DNA of 64,000 nucleotides from Pholis gunnellus (GCA_910591455.2 OU342804.1:31257421-31321420), one strand, 5' to 3'; shown: positions 20,375-31,684, counted from the first letter of the stretch. A program made the numbers and translations. Notes: a model not told the origin generated them from the letters alone.

Positions 20375-20665
20375 ATTTTGGCAGAGTTCTGTCGCTTATC
20401 AAGCAAAAACCTGCAAGCAGAATTATTCAAAGAACTTTACAAATACACTCCTCGCTTCCTTGAGATTTTCAAGTCCAAGTGGGAAAGTGTCGGCCAGAAA
20501 CTTCAGGAATATCTGCAACAAGTCACACCTTTAAAACTTAGGAATTTTGTGTGTTTGAAATTATTTTTACAGAGTACAGATGTTACCGGGAAGCAAACAG
20601 CAGTCCTCCGTGGTCTTCCTGTCATCGTTGGAGATGAGAACATAGACTTCTTAAAGACATGCTTT
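20375..20665 (+). CDS. Single exon of a multicopy fish gene resembling 'SAM domain-containing protein 3-like' proteins
   Basis: A 97-codon open exon between CCTTTAG (ends 20374) and TTT|GTAAGT (20665/20666), phase 0 at both ends. It reads ILAEFCRLSSKNLQAELFKE, then a YTPRFLEIFKSK segment and, near the end, TAVLRGLPVIVGDE and FLKTCF. The order 'ELxKYTP-L--IF-SK ... VLRGLPV-LGD' is what I recall from the C-terminal half of a large uncharacterised fish family annotated as SAM-domain-containing. No SAM domain is within this exon. I found neither preceding nor following coding exons, so it may be a gene fragment. Function unknown. Confidence 0.45.
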
Positions 20666-21094
20666 GTAAGTAGACTTTAGTCAAAAATGTTTAATTCCAC
20701 ACCACAGGATTCCCAATCTATCTAATGTTCCTTCTGTTCATCTTTTGGTATTAGTTACTTCTCTTCCACTCAGCCTGAATCAGTGCAGCTATACTTTCAT
20801 TTTTGATGCACTGATCACCTATGCCTAATTAGGATCCTTTAAGTAGTATCTACCGTCTTTCCAGTTAGGTTCCAGTTAGGTCCAGTTGTAGCTCATAACC
20901 CAAATGCCTTCAAGAACCAAAAACCCAAACAACTTTCACTACAATTTCACACTCAAACAGGTATCTGTACACCACCACTTGTCTGCATAACAGTAGAGGG
21001 GTTCTACTAATATCTCCTATTACCAAAAAAGGTATGAAATAGGGTTAAACACAACAATGTTTTGAACTATCCCTAGTCACATCATCAATATTTC
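20666..21094. other. No recognised feature
   Basis: Low-GC noncoding sequence after the SAM-type exon. No follow-on exon found. Confidence 0.4.
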
Positions 21095-21262
21095 TTTGTC
21101 GCTGATGCTCTTGGGCAATGTGCTCGCTATACTGCCACAGGAGGCTCAGGAGTACGCTGCCAATATGGTACAGGTGTGACAGCTACAAATGGTAGGTTGC
21201 TTTCCTGTTCAGCCTCCTGTGGTAGTAGCGATCACATTGCTCAGAAGCAGCAGTGACAATAT
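21095..21262. repeat. Imperfect palindrome (fold-back), arms about 52 bp
   Basis: Left arm 21095-21146 (TTTGTCGCTGATGCTC ... CACAGGAGGCT) pairs with right arm 21211-21262 (AGCCTCCTGTGG ... AGCAGCAGTGACAA) with a few mismatches and short gaps. About 64 bp separate the arms. It could be a fold-back MITE or a transcribed hairpin. No target duplication identified. Confidence 0.75.
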
Positions 21263-21469
21263 TTGGATGTTGTTCACAATGTGGATGATTAAAATCACTT
21301 TTACATGTCATTTTGGAGTCAGATATTCAGAGCTACTTATTTGAGTGAATGTAACCTATGAAGGCAAATCACTGTCAAAAACCGAGAGCGCAAATGAGAT
21401 CCATGCGCGCACGAAAATCAAACAGCCGCGCGCATATTTTACTTTGACGAGTGCTTTTATATCACTCCG

Positions 21470-21605
21470 CGAGCAATTTTAAGTCTGTCTCGCGCTAGCA
21501 AAAGTCGCTCGCGAAGTTTAAACCTGCTCGCACGCGAAGTTTAAACCTGCTCGCTCGCGAAACTTTAACCTGCTTGCGCGCGAGTCTTTTTCCTGCTCAC
21601 TCGTG
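21470..21605 (+). repeat. CpG-rich 23-bp tandem repeat
   Basis: Four to five units of CGCGAAGTTTAAACCTGCTC-GCN with increasing divergence to the right. Each junction has a short CTCGC/GCGAG palindrome. CpG density is far above the neighbourhood. Confidence 0.7.
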
Positions 21606-24600
21606 AGTAGTTTTTCTTTTTACCAGTAAGTGGGCGGACCCAGTCCCCCTTGTATCTCTACATCTAATTGGTTAAAATCCTCGTTTTTGGATAAACCGGA
21701 TATCACTCTGACGCAGACGCTAGCTACGTCTGATAGAGGTGGTTTTCAATCCGCCACTAAACACTACTGTAGGCTACTCCACTACATCTCAGGATGTTCT
21801 ACATTTGTCTGACAGCTGTAAACGTTTCAGACTGTAGAGGCTGATGAAATACAAATTATGTTAATAGCGTTATTAAATACAATAATACAAAATGTGTTAA
21901 AGTGAAGTTGCTCAGATTTGTTTAAATTCACTCCATTTTATTACAGACAATGTGTGTTTGATAGTTAAACCTCTTGGGACAAACAGCTCAAAGACACTCT
22001 TTGATCTTAATTGATTAAAACATGATGATCATATTTAATCATACTGTTGTGTTTATGTTTGTATTCAGATCCACTACGTCTATAAAGGTAAAATGTAAAA
22101 ATAAAGTCCTGCATTCCAAATGGAATCATGGTTTTTTATGTAAAAACTCAATCTGCAAAGTACTAACTTAAACTGTCTGAAAATAGTGGAGTAAATAGAA
22201 TAATACGTCATGGAAAACAAGTATGATATAAATGATGGAAGCCGTTGTGTGAAGACTGAAAAAGAGAGTAGGCGTGAGTGTTGCATGGTGCATTTCAGAA
22301 TGAGGTCTCAGAGGCTGTGCAACAATCATGATAATAAATATCTCATTAACAAATGTTCTGCAGCCTACTGCAGAGATTAGAGGTGGTATTGTAGTTACTG
22401 TGATGGTTGTTATAGTGTTACACTGATGTTATAGTGACTCTAGTTTTCACTTACATTTCCTTGTGGTTTTCCCTTGTGTGTTCCTGTCTCTCTCTCTGTG
22501 TCTCTCTGAGGTGGCTCTTCTTCACTCTGTCCTTCCTCTTCTGCTTCCTAGTGATTATGCACACCTGCCCTCCATCAAGCTTTGAACGTTGCAGTACATT
22601 TACCCTATACACTTCAGGCTTCTCTTGACAATCTATGCTGTGTCTCAATATGGATACTTTCGTTAGTACACTTCCATGTACTTCACTGTGTACACCATGT
22701 ACTTACTTGCGTAGTGCATGAATTTCGACAAGATAGTGTTGTCTCATAACCAATACAGGTTATATGCACTCAGTGTTAATGATGATTACCACTGTTAACT
22801 AGCTAGCAGTATTATCATTTGCAGAACCAAGTCATTACAGACTGCTTAATACCCAATTAAGAAAACTAATGGCTTTTATCCGACAACAGTATAATGGTAC
22901 TTAACTTTTATTTGTTGGAGCAACCTCAACCGCAACTGCTGATGGAACCTCCCCTTCCAATATGTAGACAAGATGACTACCGTTGAAGATGTGACATGTC
23001 GAGCATTCCACACTCAACCTTTTGATCATTATAAGGACACCTTCCTCGTACTCAGTGCACTGCATTTCCTACACTTGGCAGTGTGTACGCACTTTTCCAC
23101 TCAGAATGGCAAGTGTGAGTAAAGATGTACGCAAATTGAGACAAACCACTAGTCTTCCTTGTGGTTTGCTTCCTTGTGTGCATCCCTGTCTAGCCGTGTT
23201 GTCTTGTCCTCCAGGACCATCTTCATCAGCCTGCTTGCCAACCTGCCTGCCTGCTCTCAACCAGCTACACATCAGCCACCTCCACAAGCCATACCATTCC
23301 CTCTTACTTCCCTTCTCGCTTCAGTCTCTCCAGTCGATATAGCTACCCTCAATCCTCTGCCTTTGTTACAATAAATCTTTTTTTATAGTATTCTATTTCA
23401 GAGTCATTGTTTGGATCTATCTGCAAAAACATTAACATATAGTACATATTAAAGTAACTGTGTTGGTATTATGACAGTGTATTGAAATATGGTTGCAACA
23501 GTGATTTGATTTGTTGTAGTTTATAGTGGTGATGTTGGTTATTATTACAATATTTATGTCACGGCTGAGGCATCAAGGAGTACAAGGACACCAGATTAGG
23601 GGAGCCGGAGCCTTGCAACAGATTTAACTGTGATGATGTGTTGTAACCACATTAGTCTTCATCCTGCTGCAACATGGGATTACTGTAGCGCCCTAAGGCA
23701 AAGACAGCACCTTAATCATGCTTTTTCACAAGCCCAGCACCGCTAAACTAAGCTATGGAAAGCTCATTATCTCAGAGCTGCCCTTGCAGTAGGCAGCCTG
23801 TGCTTGCGCTGAGGCCCTGGGTGACCCTTGGAGGTCAAGGGTCAGCATCCTTGAGTCACAAGAGGGGGCTGGTGGGTATGAGGGCTGAGGAGGGGAGTCT
23901 ATACAAGGTGTCTGACATGATAAACGTGGACTAAGAGGAACAATCGATAGCAAGGCTAACGACCCTTCTGTGATCTTGATCTATAGTTAAGTGTGAGATA
24001 TAAATGGAGAGCAGTCAGACAGACTCGTTCACTTTTAATGATTAGGATAAATAGTAGCACAGTGGCTCTGGGAATGAGCACTGCAGAACCAAACTAAACC
24101 TAAAAAATAAAAAATGACCACCTTCGATGGCTGGTATGTACAGAGTAGGGCCAGGGAACCAAAGGGACAAAATGACTAAAACTGAATTCTGAACATCTCA
24201 ACATGAAAATAGAGCCACTGAGAAATTTCACTCACTCAATTAACTGTACTCTCCCTAACTAGACAATGCATTTAAATAGCTAACTTCAGAATATGTGAAA
24301 AACAGGGTTAGGGGTTATAGTGCTTTAATGTGAGTTTCAGCTCATTGTTTAGCTGTCAGGGCCACAACTTTAGTTCTGGTTCCTCCTCACCGATGTTTTA
24401 AAAAAACACTGTACACTTCCTGCTCAGCAGCAAACAGTAGACACAGTAAGAGCTTGTAAACATGGTGGACCATTTAGCAACTAAAGAAAAATATATTTTT
24501 TAGATAGTTAGTAGAATGATAATTAACTGCTCAGCCTGATGTTATACTGATAGGAGGATATAGACTGGAAGATGAGCTCTAAGGAAATGAAGACATTCTG

Positions 24601-24712
24601 TAGAAAGGAGAATATTCAGATAGCAGGAGGGTGAGGGCAAGATAGAAAGACAATGCAGAGAGAAAAGACAGAGGGAGGAGAAGATGGACAGCAAGTTGAG
24701 GAAAGAAGTAAG

Positions 24713-24713
<1 letters not shown>
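21606..24713. other. No recognised gene; pyrimidine-rich stretch with AATAAA
   Basis: 23140-23395 is C/T-rich and ends GTTACAATAAATC, similar in composition and ending to the LTR at 49.85 kb, but I could not find TG/CA boundaries. The rest is unassigned. No splice-flanked open exon found. Confidence 0.35.
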
Positions 24714-24747
<34 letters not shown>

Positions 24748-24757
24748 GGGGGGGGGG
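24714..24757 (+). repeat. (GT)n microsatellite followed by a G run
   Basis: GT 24714-24744, then 13 G (24745-24757). Confidence 0.95.
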
Positions 24758-24854
24758 TGTCTAAGGGTAGTGGCTCTTGCAGCTGTCATGAGGGTCTTGC
24801 CTGGGATGCCTGTGAACAACTAACCATGAAATCTGCCCTGCACAACCCTGTATT

Positions 24855-24922
24855 CACACACACACACAGACACATGTACACACACACACGCACGCACGCA
24901 CACACACACACACACACACACA
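24855..24922 (+). repeat. (CA)n microsatellite
   Basis: Interrupted CA repeat with a (CACG)n block at 24886-24900. Confidence 0.95.
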
Positions 24923-25182
24923 GAACTTGTGTTTTAAGGATTTTTGGGGACATTACATTTACTTACACTCACTTCCCAGAGAATTTCCCTTACCCCAACT
25001 ATAACTGTTACAAGCCTAACCCTAACCCTTAGCCCAACCTTAAACCAAGTCTTCATCCTAAAATGTAATGATTTACATTATAGGGTTGTGCACTTTTAAC
25101 CCTAGGAAGGGGAGTCCCGACAACGTGATTGTGTAAACACATTAATGTCCACACAACGCAGGTAAAACACAAACACACACAC
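24923..25182 (+). mobile_element. CA-flanked interspersed repeat of the 'GGGGACATT' type
   Basis: TTTTTGGGGACATTACATTT (24940-24959) followed by CCCTAACC-rich sequence, ending near a second (CA)n. This matches a common fish element that sits between CA microsatellites, recognised from memory. Confidence 0.5.
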
Positions 25183-25744
25183 CAGCCTTTCTGTATCTCT
25201 GCAGTGAGGTGACTAACTTTTGAGGACTTGTGTCTGCAGCTGATTGGCTAATACTGCCTCCTCTCTGTCTCCCTTCTGTGGAGGTCTGAGAGGAGGGAAG
25301 AGTGTGTGTTCGACTTCCTAAACTTCTTCCAGCTCAGTAGTGACAGATGAAATTATTAAGATGCATTATTAAATGAGCTCATCTCTGCCAGGTGTGTCTG
25401 CAACAACCACTGCTGTATAGTGTGATTGAAAGAATACAACCCACAATTCATTCAAATCCCAAAACAAGCAATCTTAACAGCAGCGCTACAGCAGTGTGTA
25501 GTGGTGTTTCTGTCAGCTGTAAGCAGTTAGCTCAACACATCATCCAAATCAATTAAAATGAGCCGCAGAGCAGCGGCCAGGTAGGTGTACTGGTAGTTCC
25601 GTTAGCTGTTAGCCAAACACGCTGCAAACTGTTATGCACAGTGAGTAGCAGATATGGGTACGAAGCTGTGTAATCACTAGTGGCCCCTACTGGCTGGGGT
25701 GCAGTTAACTATAGTAAGTGAGGAGTCAGCAGGCAGTCAATGGT
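25183..25744. other. No recognised feature
   Basis: Unassigned noncoding sequence. Confidence 0.4.
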
Positions 25745-25939
25745 GGCTTTATACCCGCACCACCTTATAGGTGGTGCGGGTTGTCTTCCAATCGAATGAT
25801 CGGCGGCTCAATCCCAGATCTTCCAGTCCGCATTGTCAAAGTATCCTTGGGCAAGACACTGAACCCCAAGGCTGTGCCATCAGTGTATGAATGTGCATGA
25901 ATGTGAATGAGTTTAGTCCTAATGGACCTTGCATGGTAA
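25745..25939 (+). mobile_element. tRNA-derived SINE, left part (host of the nested insertion)
   Basis: GGTTGTCTTCCAATCGAATG, CGGCGGCTCAATCCCAG (B-box region) and CCTTGGGCAAGACACTGAAC are diagnostic words of a widespread percomorph tRNA SINE. It stops at CCTTGCATGGTAA, exactly where the LTR element starts. The missing 3' part continues at 31259. A perfect 12-bp hairpin (25753-25781) sits where the A-box region is expected. Confidence 0.7.
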
Positions 25940-26267
25940 TGTTACAACCTGGCTCAAAGGCTGCAACATAAGGGAGACAAGAAGAGTTCAAAGTAATAAA
26001 TAGACATTTATTTAAAGAACACATAACTAAACAAACAAGACAAATAAGCAGCTGTGTCATCGAAAGAAGGAGGCAGAGAAGTGGGGGCCCATCTCTTCTT
26101 CTTCTTCTGGTTTTACGGCGGAGGGCCCATCTCTGTTTAGGCACCGAGTCATTATACTTGGCACTCCCACCAGGCTCAGGTGTGTCCCATCAGCTGACGA
26201 GCAACAACCTGAAAGACAGAAAGAGAAACAGGACACAGACCCCTAGTGGAAGGGAGGGGTCGTCACA
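25940..26267 (-). mobile_element. 3' LTR of a short LTR element (reverse orientation), 328 bp
   Basis: On the - strand it begins TGTGACGACCCC and ends GGTTGTAACA, the TG...CA form of an LTR. Directly before it on the - strand lies ATGGAGGGGG, a polypurine tract. A second copy starts at 27281. It interrupts a SINE and has 4-bp flanks GTAA/GTAG, a target duplication with one change. Confidence 0.75.
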
Positions 26268-27280
26268 CCCCCTCCATAAAAACGGTGTTCCCACCAGGAA
26301 TACCGACAAACTACATAGATTTCAAATTGACAGAATTCATACCCACCGGTTGTAAGGGTATCCCCCAGACCTCCAACCAATCTTCACTCTACAACTCCAA
26401 CATGTGGAGAAACATCGAAGAGTGAGAGCAGTGAAGGAAGGAAGGCCAGAGAGTCTACACAGTAATATGGAACAGCACATTGAAAACCAAGTTCATAGGA
26501 GGGCAACAACTGGTGAACACAAAGAACTGGGATTTCATTAAATCCCAACGACCAAAAAGCACAGAACCGAACTACCATAAGCGCTAATCCGACATAGCAT
26601 CCAAAAAGGTTCCTCTGAAAAAGGCTCACTAGCCAACCAAATCGTCCAAAGGTAACAGGCCAAGCAAACAACTTGCCTGAACCATTTTTTCCTACCGCAC
26701 ACAATGCAGTTAGCAGGAAACACCAGAAACGATTGTTTCTCTTAGTAAAGCCAGGAACAGCGAATACGTCAAGCCACAGAAAAGCAACAGCACTTACAGC
26801 AGGAACAGCTCATATAGAGCTAACATCACTGCAGCTCCATATTTCTGACTGCCTAACCAGGACTAAGTAAACTTCAGGTGCTACCAGTGGTGGGTACTTA
26901 CACACTAAAACCCACAGACCCGGTAAAGCAACCAGGAACTGGCCACCCACCTGCAGCCTCGGACGTGCCCCAGAGACAACTGCTCTAACCATTTTTTATC
27001 ACCACACTATCAAACCCCCCCAACAAACTCCAAAGGGATTCCGCTCTTCAACCTAACAGGGACAGAACAGCTGCAATAACCAAAAACAGGAAAACAGCCT
27101 ACTCAACACACTCGTCTCCAAAATTACCAGAGTGCACATCTCACTCACCAAACGAGGTGTGTACTAGGCTACTACTGATCCTAAAATCAGTCTGTGCACA
27201 TCAAGTCAATTACAACCAGCAGAGCCAACTTCTCTACACAAATCTAAACCTGGTCAATCAAGTTAGGCCGAGCCCCCATA
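26268..27280 (-). mobile_element. Internal region of the short LTR element, 1013 bp, no gag-pol
   Basis: Bounded by a polypurine tract at 26268-26275 and, at the other end, a primer-binding-site-like TGGGGGCTCG (- strand, 27278 to 27269) matching the 3' end of tRNA-Pro for 10 bases. No capsid, protease or polymerase motif in any frame. Either an internally deleted copy or a non-autonomous family. Confidence 0.65.
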
Positions 27281-27446
27281 TATCACAGCCTGGCTCAAAG
27301 GCTGCAACATAAGGGAGACAAGATGAGTTAAAAGTAATAAATAGACATTTATTTAAAGAGCGAATAACTCTACTAAACAAACAAGACAAATATGCAGCTG
27401 TGTCATCCAAAGAAGGAGGCAGAGAAGAGGAGAACCTCTTCTTCTC
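27281..27446 (-). mobile_element. 5' LTR of the short LTR element, part 1 (interrupted)
   Basis: Closely similar to 25940-26090 (shared GGCTCAAAGGCTGCAACATA, AAATAGACATTTATTTAAAG, AAAGAAGGAGGCAGAGAAG). It breaks at TCTTCTTCTC (27437-27446); the rest of the LTR lies at 31082-31258. The two parts add up to about 333 bp, against 328 bp for the intact LTR. Confidence 0.8.
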
Positions 27447-30400
27447 TAATTTGATTGGCGGATCGCAACCGACTTAAATAGGTGCATACTGCTACCTACT
27501 GTACTGGAGTGTGCAGTTTCAGAGTAAAAGTTTAATCACTGTTCAAATATTTCACCAGTTCCTGTATCCACTATGTGGCACTAGCGAACACGCGCAAACA
27601 TGCATCATGTTGCTCTATATCAAGTATAGACCACATCATGTAAATCCAATTCAGTGTGTCACATAACGCTGTCTTCCTGTTGCCAGTAGGTGGCACTATG
27701 ACTTTAAGTGGAAATTGGCTCATAGACATCCTCAGGCCATGACTATTATCAAGTATGGCAAGTTTGGGACAGATTTGAGCAAGTCCAGTGGAGTTACATC
27801 AGCTTGTTGTTTAACGGCGAATCACTTAAAATGGCCGCCATGCCACGGCTTCGCCATTCCATCAAACGTAAAGCTTTGAGTAACTTTCAAATATAAAGGT
27901 CTTTAGATTGTACTGACCAAATGTGAAGTGGATCTGACGAAGTCCCTAGGAGGAGTTTGTTAAAGTATAGAGACTAGAAATTATGGCAAAATTCAGACAA
28001 AAATCTAAATGGTCGACTTCCCGTTAAATTTAGAGCATGGTCCCAAGACACTGTTTTTCAAGTCTTCATGTGATACACGTGCCTACTAAATTTCATACAT
28101 GTAGGTCAAACTTAGCGCTGGGGCTGGGTTTTTTAATATTTGTAGGGGGCGCTATCGAGGCAATTTGAAAGGGTCAAGCCAAAAAACCATATGAAATATT
28201 TATTTCTATCACCTATGACACCTGTGCAAAGTTCCAAGGCTTGTTGAGCATCCTAAGTCACAGAAAAATAAGCTTCATTTTTCATGGTGAATGACACGTT
28301 GCCACAGCAACAGTGTTTAAAGACAACTCACAATATTCACGATGAAGCATCATCATGTCTTACGGCTTACCTTACTAAATTTTGGACTGATCTGGGAAAC
28401 TTCCTAGTCGGAATACATCAAAGTATAAAACTTGTCATTTCCTTTTGCCAGTAGGTGGCGCTATGACTTTGTGAAAATGTTGGCATGGAAATGTGTTCAG
28501 GCCTGGACCAGCACCTTGCATAACAAATTTGGGGCAGATTGAATAAAGTACCTTGTAGTTACAACAACTTCCTCTTTCATGGCGAACGGCACGAAATGTG
28601 CCTGATATGGGCGCCACATAAAACGAAGGTCGTTCAATGTCAGTACACCATTTCAGTTACTTTTCATCATTAATGTCTTTAGATCATCTTGACCAAATTT
28701 GAAGTTGATTGTATAAATTCTGTGGGAGGAGTTCGTTAAAGTACAATGCCTGTAAACAATGAAAAATGCCTAAAAATGCAAAGAAATGAGAGTATTACTG
28801 CATCGGCCCCTAGGGGTTGTATGGAATAAAAATGTGAGGGTATGTTACAGGACACAATGTGAACATATGCTACAGATTTCGTGATGATAAGCCACATGGT
28901 TTTGAAGTTATATATATTGCAGTAGAAGGCCAATTCCTCATGAAATTCATTGGTCCATATATTCTTAATGCAATAAGATATCAACAAACTTTTCATAACT
29001 TTTGATGATATATATCCAATAATGATTCACAGCAAATTTGGTACCAATCAGACCCAGGGTCTAGGAGACGTGATTTTTTTCTTTTCTTTACAAAATTAAA
29101 AATGGCGGAAAATGTTGGTAGGCGGAGCTTAGGGTCCCAAGAGGATTTTTTGTAGAACTCATTCAGTTGCTCATGTCTGTAAAATCTTAAGTAATTTGGA
29201 CATACGGGCTGTCGGGGCTTGCCTTTCCATTATCTAGGTGGCGCTAGCAAGTAATTTTGTGTGCTCGAGCATTGGACCCATAAAATATCAAAATTTCCCG
29301 CAGTCCTGATATGCTTGCCAAATATGGGGAGGTTGGGGACATGACACATACCCTTAAACGCATTTTCATTCGCGGGTATAATAATAATTCCTACAGATAC
29401 AATAGGGACCTCGCGGACCCGACTTTGTCGGTGCTCGGGCCCTAATTCAAGCTGCGAGCAGCATTGGTCGGGCCCTCGCACGTTCACGTACGTCGAGGGT
29501 ACCGGCAGGACTCTGGTTGACGCGGCCATGCATTTCTGTGACCATCAAACACTGCGTGCACGAGTTAGATGATATTTCCTGCGTCGACCAGCAGCGACTT
29601 GCCACTCTGAAACAATAAAGTCACATCAGATAACTACATTCAGGATTTTATATGTGTTTGACAAGTTTTGTTATGTTTTGAGCATTTTTAGCCCCTCAAA
29701 AACACCTTCATTTTTCATGGCGAAGAATGCGTCGCCACGGCAACAGCTTTTCTCGAGACAACAAGCTTTGAGTAACTTCTCATCACAAAGGTCTTTAGAT
29801 TGTACTGACCAATTTTGAAGTTGATTCGATTAGTTCCCTAGGAGGAGTTCGTTAAAGTGCAGCGCCTGGAAATGACAAAAACGACACTAGAAATTCATAA
29901 AAAATTCAAAATGTCTGACTTCCGGTTGGGTTTAGAGTATGGTCCCAAGAGACTTTCTTTTAAGTCCACATGTAATACATGTGCCCACCAAATTGTGTAA
30001 GTCTATGTGAAACGTACTGCGAGGGCTGCTTCGTCGAAATTTTGTAGGGGGCGCTATTGGGCCGATTTGCCCCTCTGAAGCAATTAAATCATATTATATA
30101 ACTACATTTTGGGCTATTAATCTGCGTGCCGAGTTTGCTTATGTTTCAAGCTTTTTAAGCCTCTCAAAATGACCTTCATTTTGCACGAGGAAGACTGCGT
30201 CGCCGCGGCAACGGCGTTTGACGAAACATCAAAAGCTTCATGAACTGGCATTATGAACTTCTTACATTTGTGCGGAAGTAGTTTGATGTTGATTTGGTTT
30301 ACCTAGTAAGAGAAACAAGGCAAAGTATAAAGACTTTAACTTACTGTTACCAGTAGGTGGCGCTATGACTATGATTACAAATTGGCCTGCAGATGTCTTC

Positions 30401-31081
30401 AGGCCTGGAGTCTAATCAAACATGTGAAATCTGGTAAAGATCTGATGATGTGGAGTCGAGTTACATCAGTTTATTCGTTCATGGCGAAGGATCAAAATTC
30501 GCTGAGCCGCCACGTCGCCGCCCTTCGACAACTTCTTACAATCTTCACAATGAAGCATTATCAAGATCTTAAGGCTTTCCTGGCAACATTTGAGAGGGAT
30601 CTGATTAATCTGTGAGGAGCAGGATGTCAAAGTACAAAACGTACAACTTCCAGTTGCCACTAGGTTGCGCTCTTACTATGATTCTAAATTGTCATATAAA
30701 TGTGTTCTGAGTCAGGATGATATGACATATGAGAGATTTGGAGCAGAATAGACAATGTACGGCCGAGTTACAACAACTTCCTTTTTCATGGCGAATGGTG
30801 TTTTTTTGCCGCCACGCCACGGATACATAGTTCGATAACTTTTTGATCTTTGAGTAACATTTCACTGTCAAGGTCTCAAGAGCAGACTGACCAAATCTGA
30901 AGTTGATCGGGTTAAATCTCTAGGAGGAGTTCATTAAAGTGTGATGCCTTGAAACGGTCCAAAAACGTCATACACTTTAAAATGGCCGACTTCCTGTTTG
31001 GTTTAGTGAAAAATTCCAAGAGGATTTTTTGTACGCCCCATCACGTTCCACATACCTATCCACAATTTTCCAACACACTTT
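27447..31081 (+). mobile_element. Modular interspersed repeat, copies D and E, inserted into the LTR
   Basis: 3.6 kb of the modular repeat flanked by the 10-bp direct repeat TCTTCTTCTC (27437-27446 and 31082-31091). Copy D ends at about 29443 with one minisatellite unit (GTCGGTGCTCGGGCCC). Copy E starts at once with TTCAAGCTGCGAGCAGCATT and CGGGCCCTCGCACG. Family words: CAGTAGGTGGC (27684, 28451, 30353), GGAGGAGTT (27948, 28725, 29841, 30921), GTAGGGGGCGCTAT (28141, 30044). It could be one composite insertion or two back to back. Confidence 0.75.
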
Positions 31082-31258
31082 TCTTCTTCTCCACTCTGAT
31101 CTCTCACCACCGGGGCCCATCTTTGTTCAGCTGCCAGTCTTTATACTTTGCACTCCCACCAGACTCAGGTATGTCCCATCAGCTGATGATTAACAACCTG
31201 AAAGACAGAAAGAGACAAACAGGACACAGACCCCTAGTGGAAGGGAGGGGTCGTCACA
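31082..31258 (-). mobile_element. 5' LTR of the short LTR element, part 2
   Basis: Continues the interrupted LTR: GGGGCCCATCTTTGTTCAG, GCACTCCCACCAGACTCAGG, CCTAGTGGAAGGGAGGGGTC and the terminal GTCGTCACA, each matching 26083-26267. Confidence 0.8.
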
Positions 31259-31360
31259 GTAGCCTCTGCCATCAGCATAACAATGTGTGTAAATGAGTGC
31301 TTTGAGGGGTCAGAAGACTAAATGCTTGTCCATTTACCATCCATTTACCATAAAACAGGT
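31259..31360 (+). mobile_element. tRNA-derived SINE, right part
   Basis: GTAGCCTCTGCCATCAGC, GTGCTTTGAGGGGTCAGAAG and CCATTTACCATCCATTTACC are the usual 3' half and tail of the SINE whose left half ends at 25939. Confidence 0.7.
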
Positions 31361-31546
31361 TATAACAAAGTGTTTAGACAAAGTGTGAGTCAGCGCTACC
31401 ATGAGAGGTCCTTGAGCATGCAGCCATAACCCATAACTGGGCACCCAAAATTCATTGCGGTGTGCAGTATGCTGCTGCCCAGACACCCATGGTTCCAAAC
31501 AGGCAGCTGAACAGGCCAGGCCACCCAGGGTGCTGCACCCTGCTGC

Positions 31547-31684
31547 AAACACACACACACACACACACACGAATACGCACACATTCCCAGGCTACAGTGC
31601 CATGTTGTCTGTGGAGTGTGCCACCCTGCACTGATCCTGGCTTTGGAGGTTGGTTGCTTGGCTGTCAGCTTTAGGCTTTGAATG

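Noticed and set aside
22634..23110. Possible hAT element starting TGTGTCTCAATATGG
   Set aside because: The sequence at 23.08 kb did not give a convincing inverted match or target duplication.
25013..25030. Telomere-like CCTAACCCTAACCC
   Set aside because: Only two to three units, inside a dispersed CA-flanked repeat known for CCCTAAC-rich sequence. Not an interstitial telomere.
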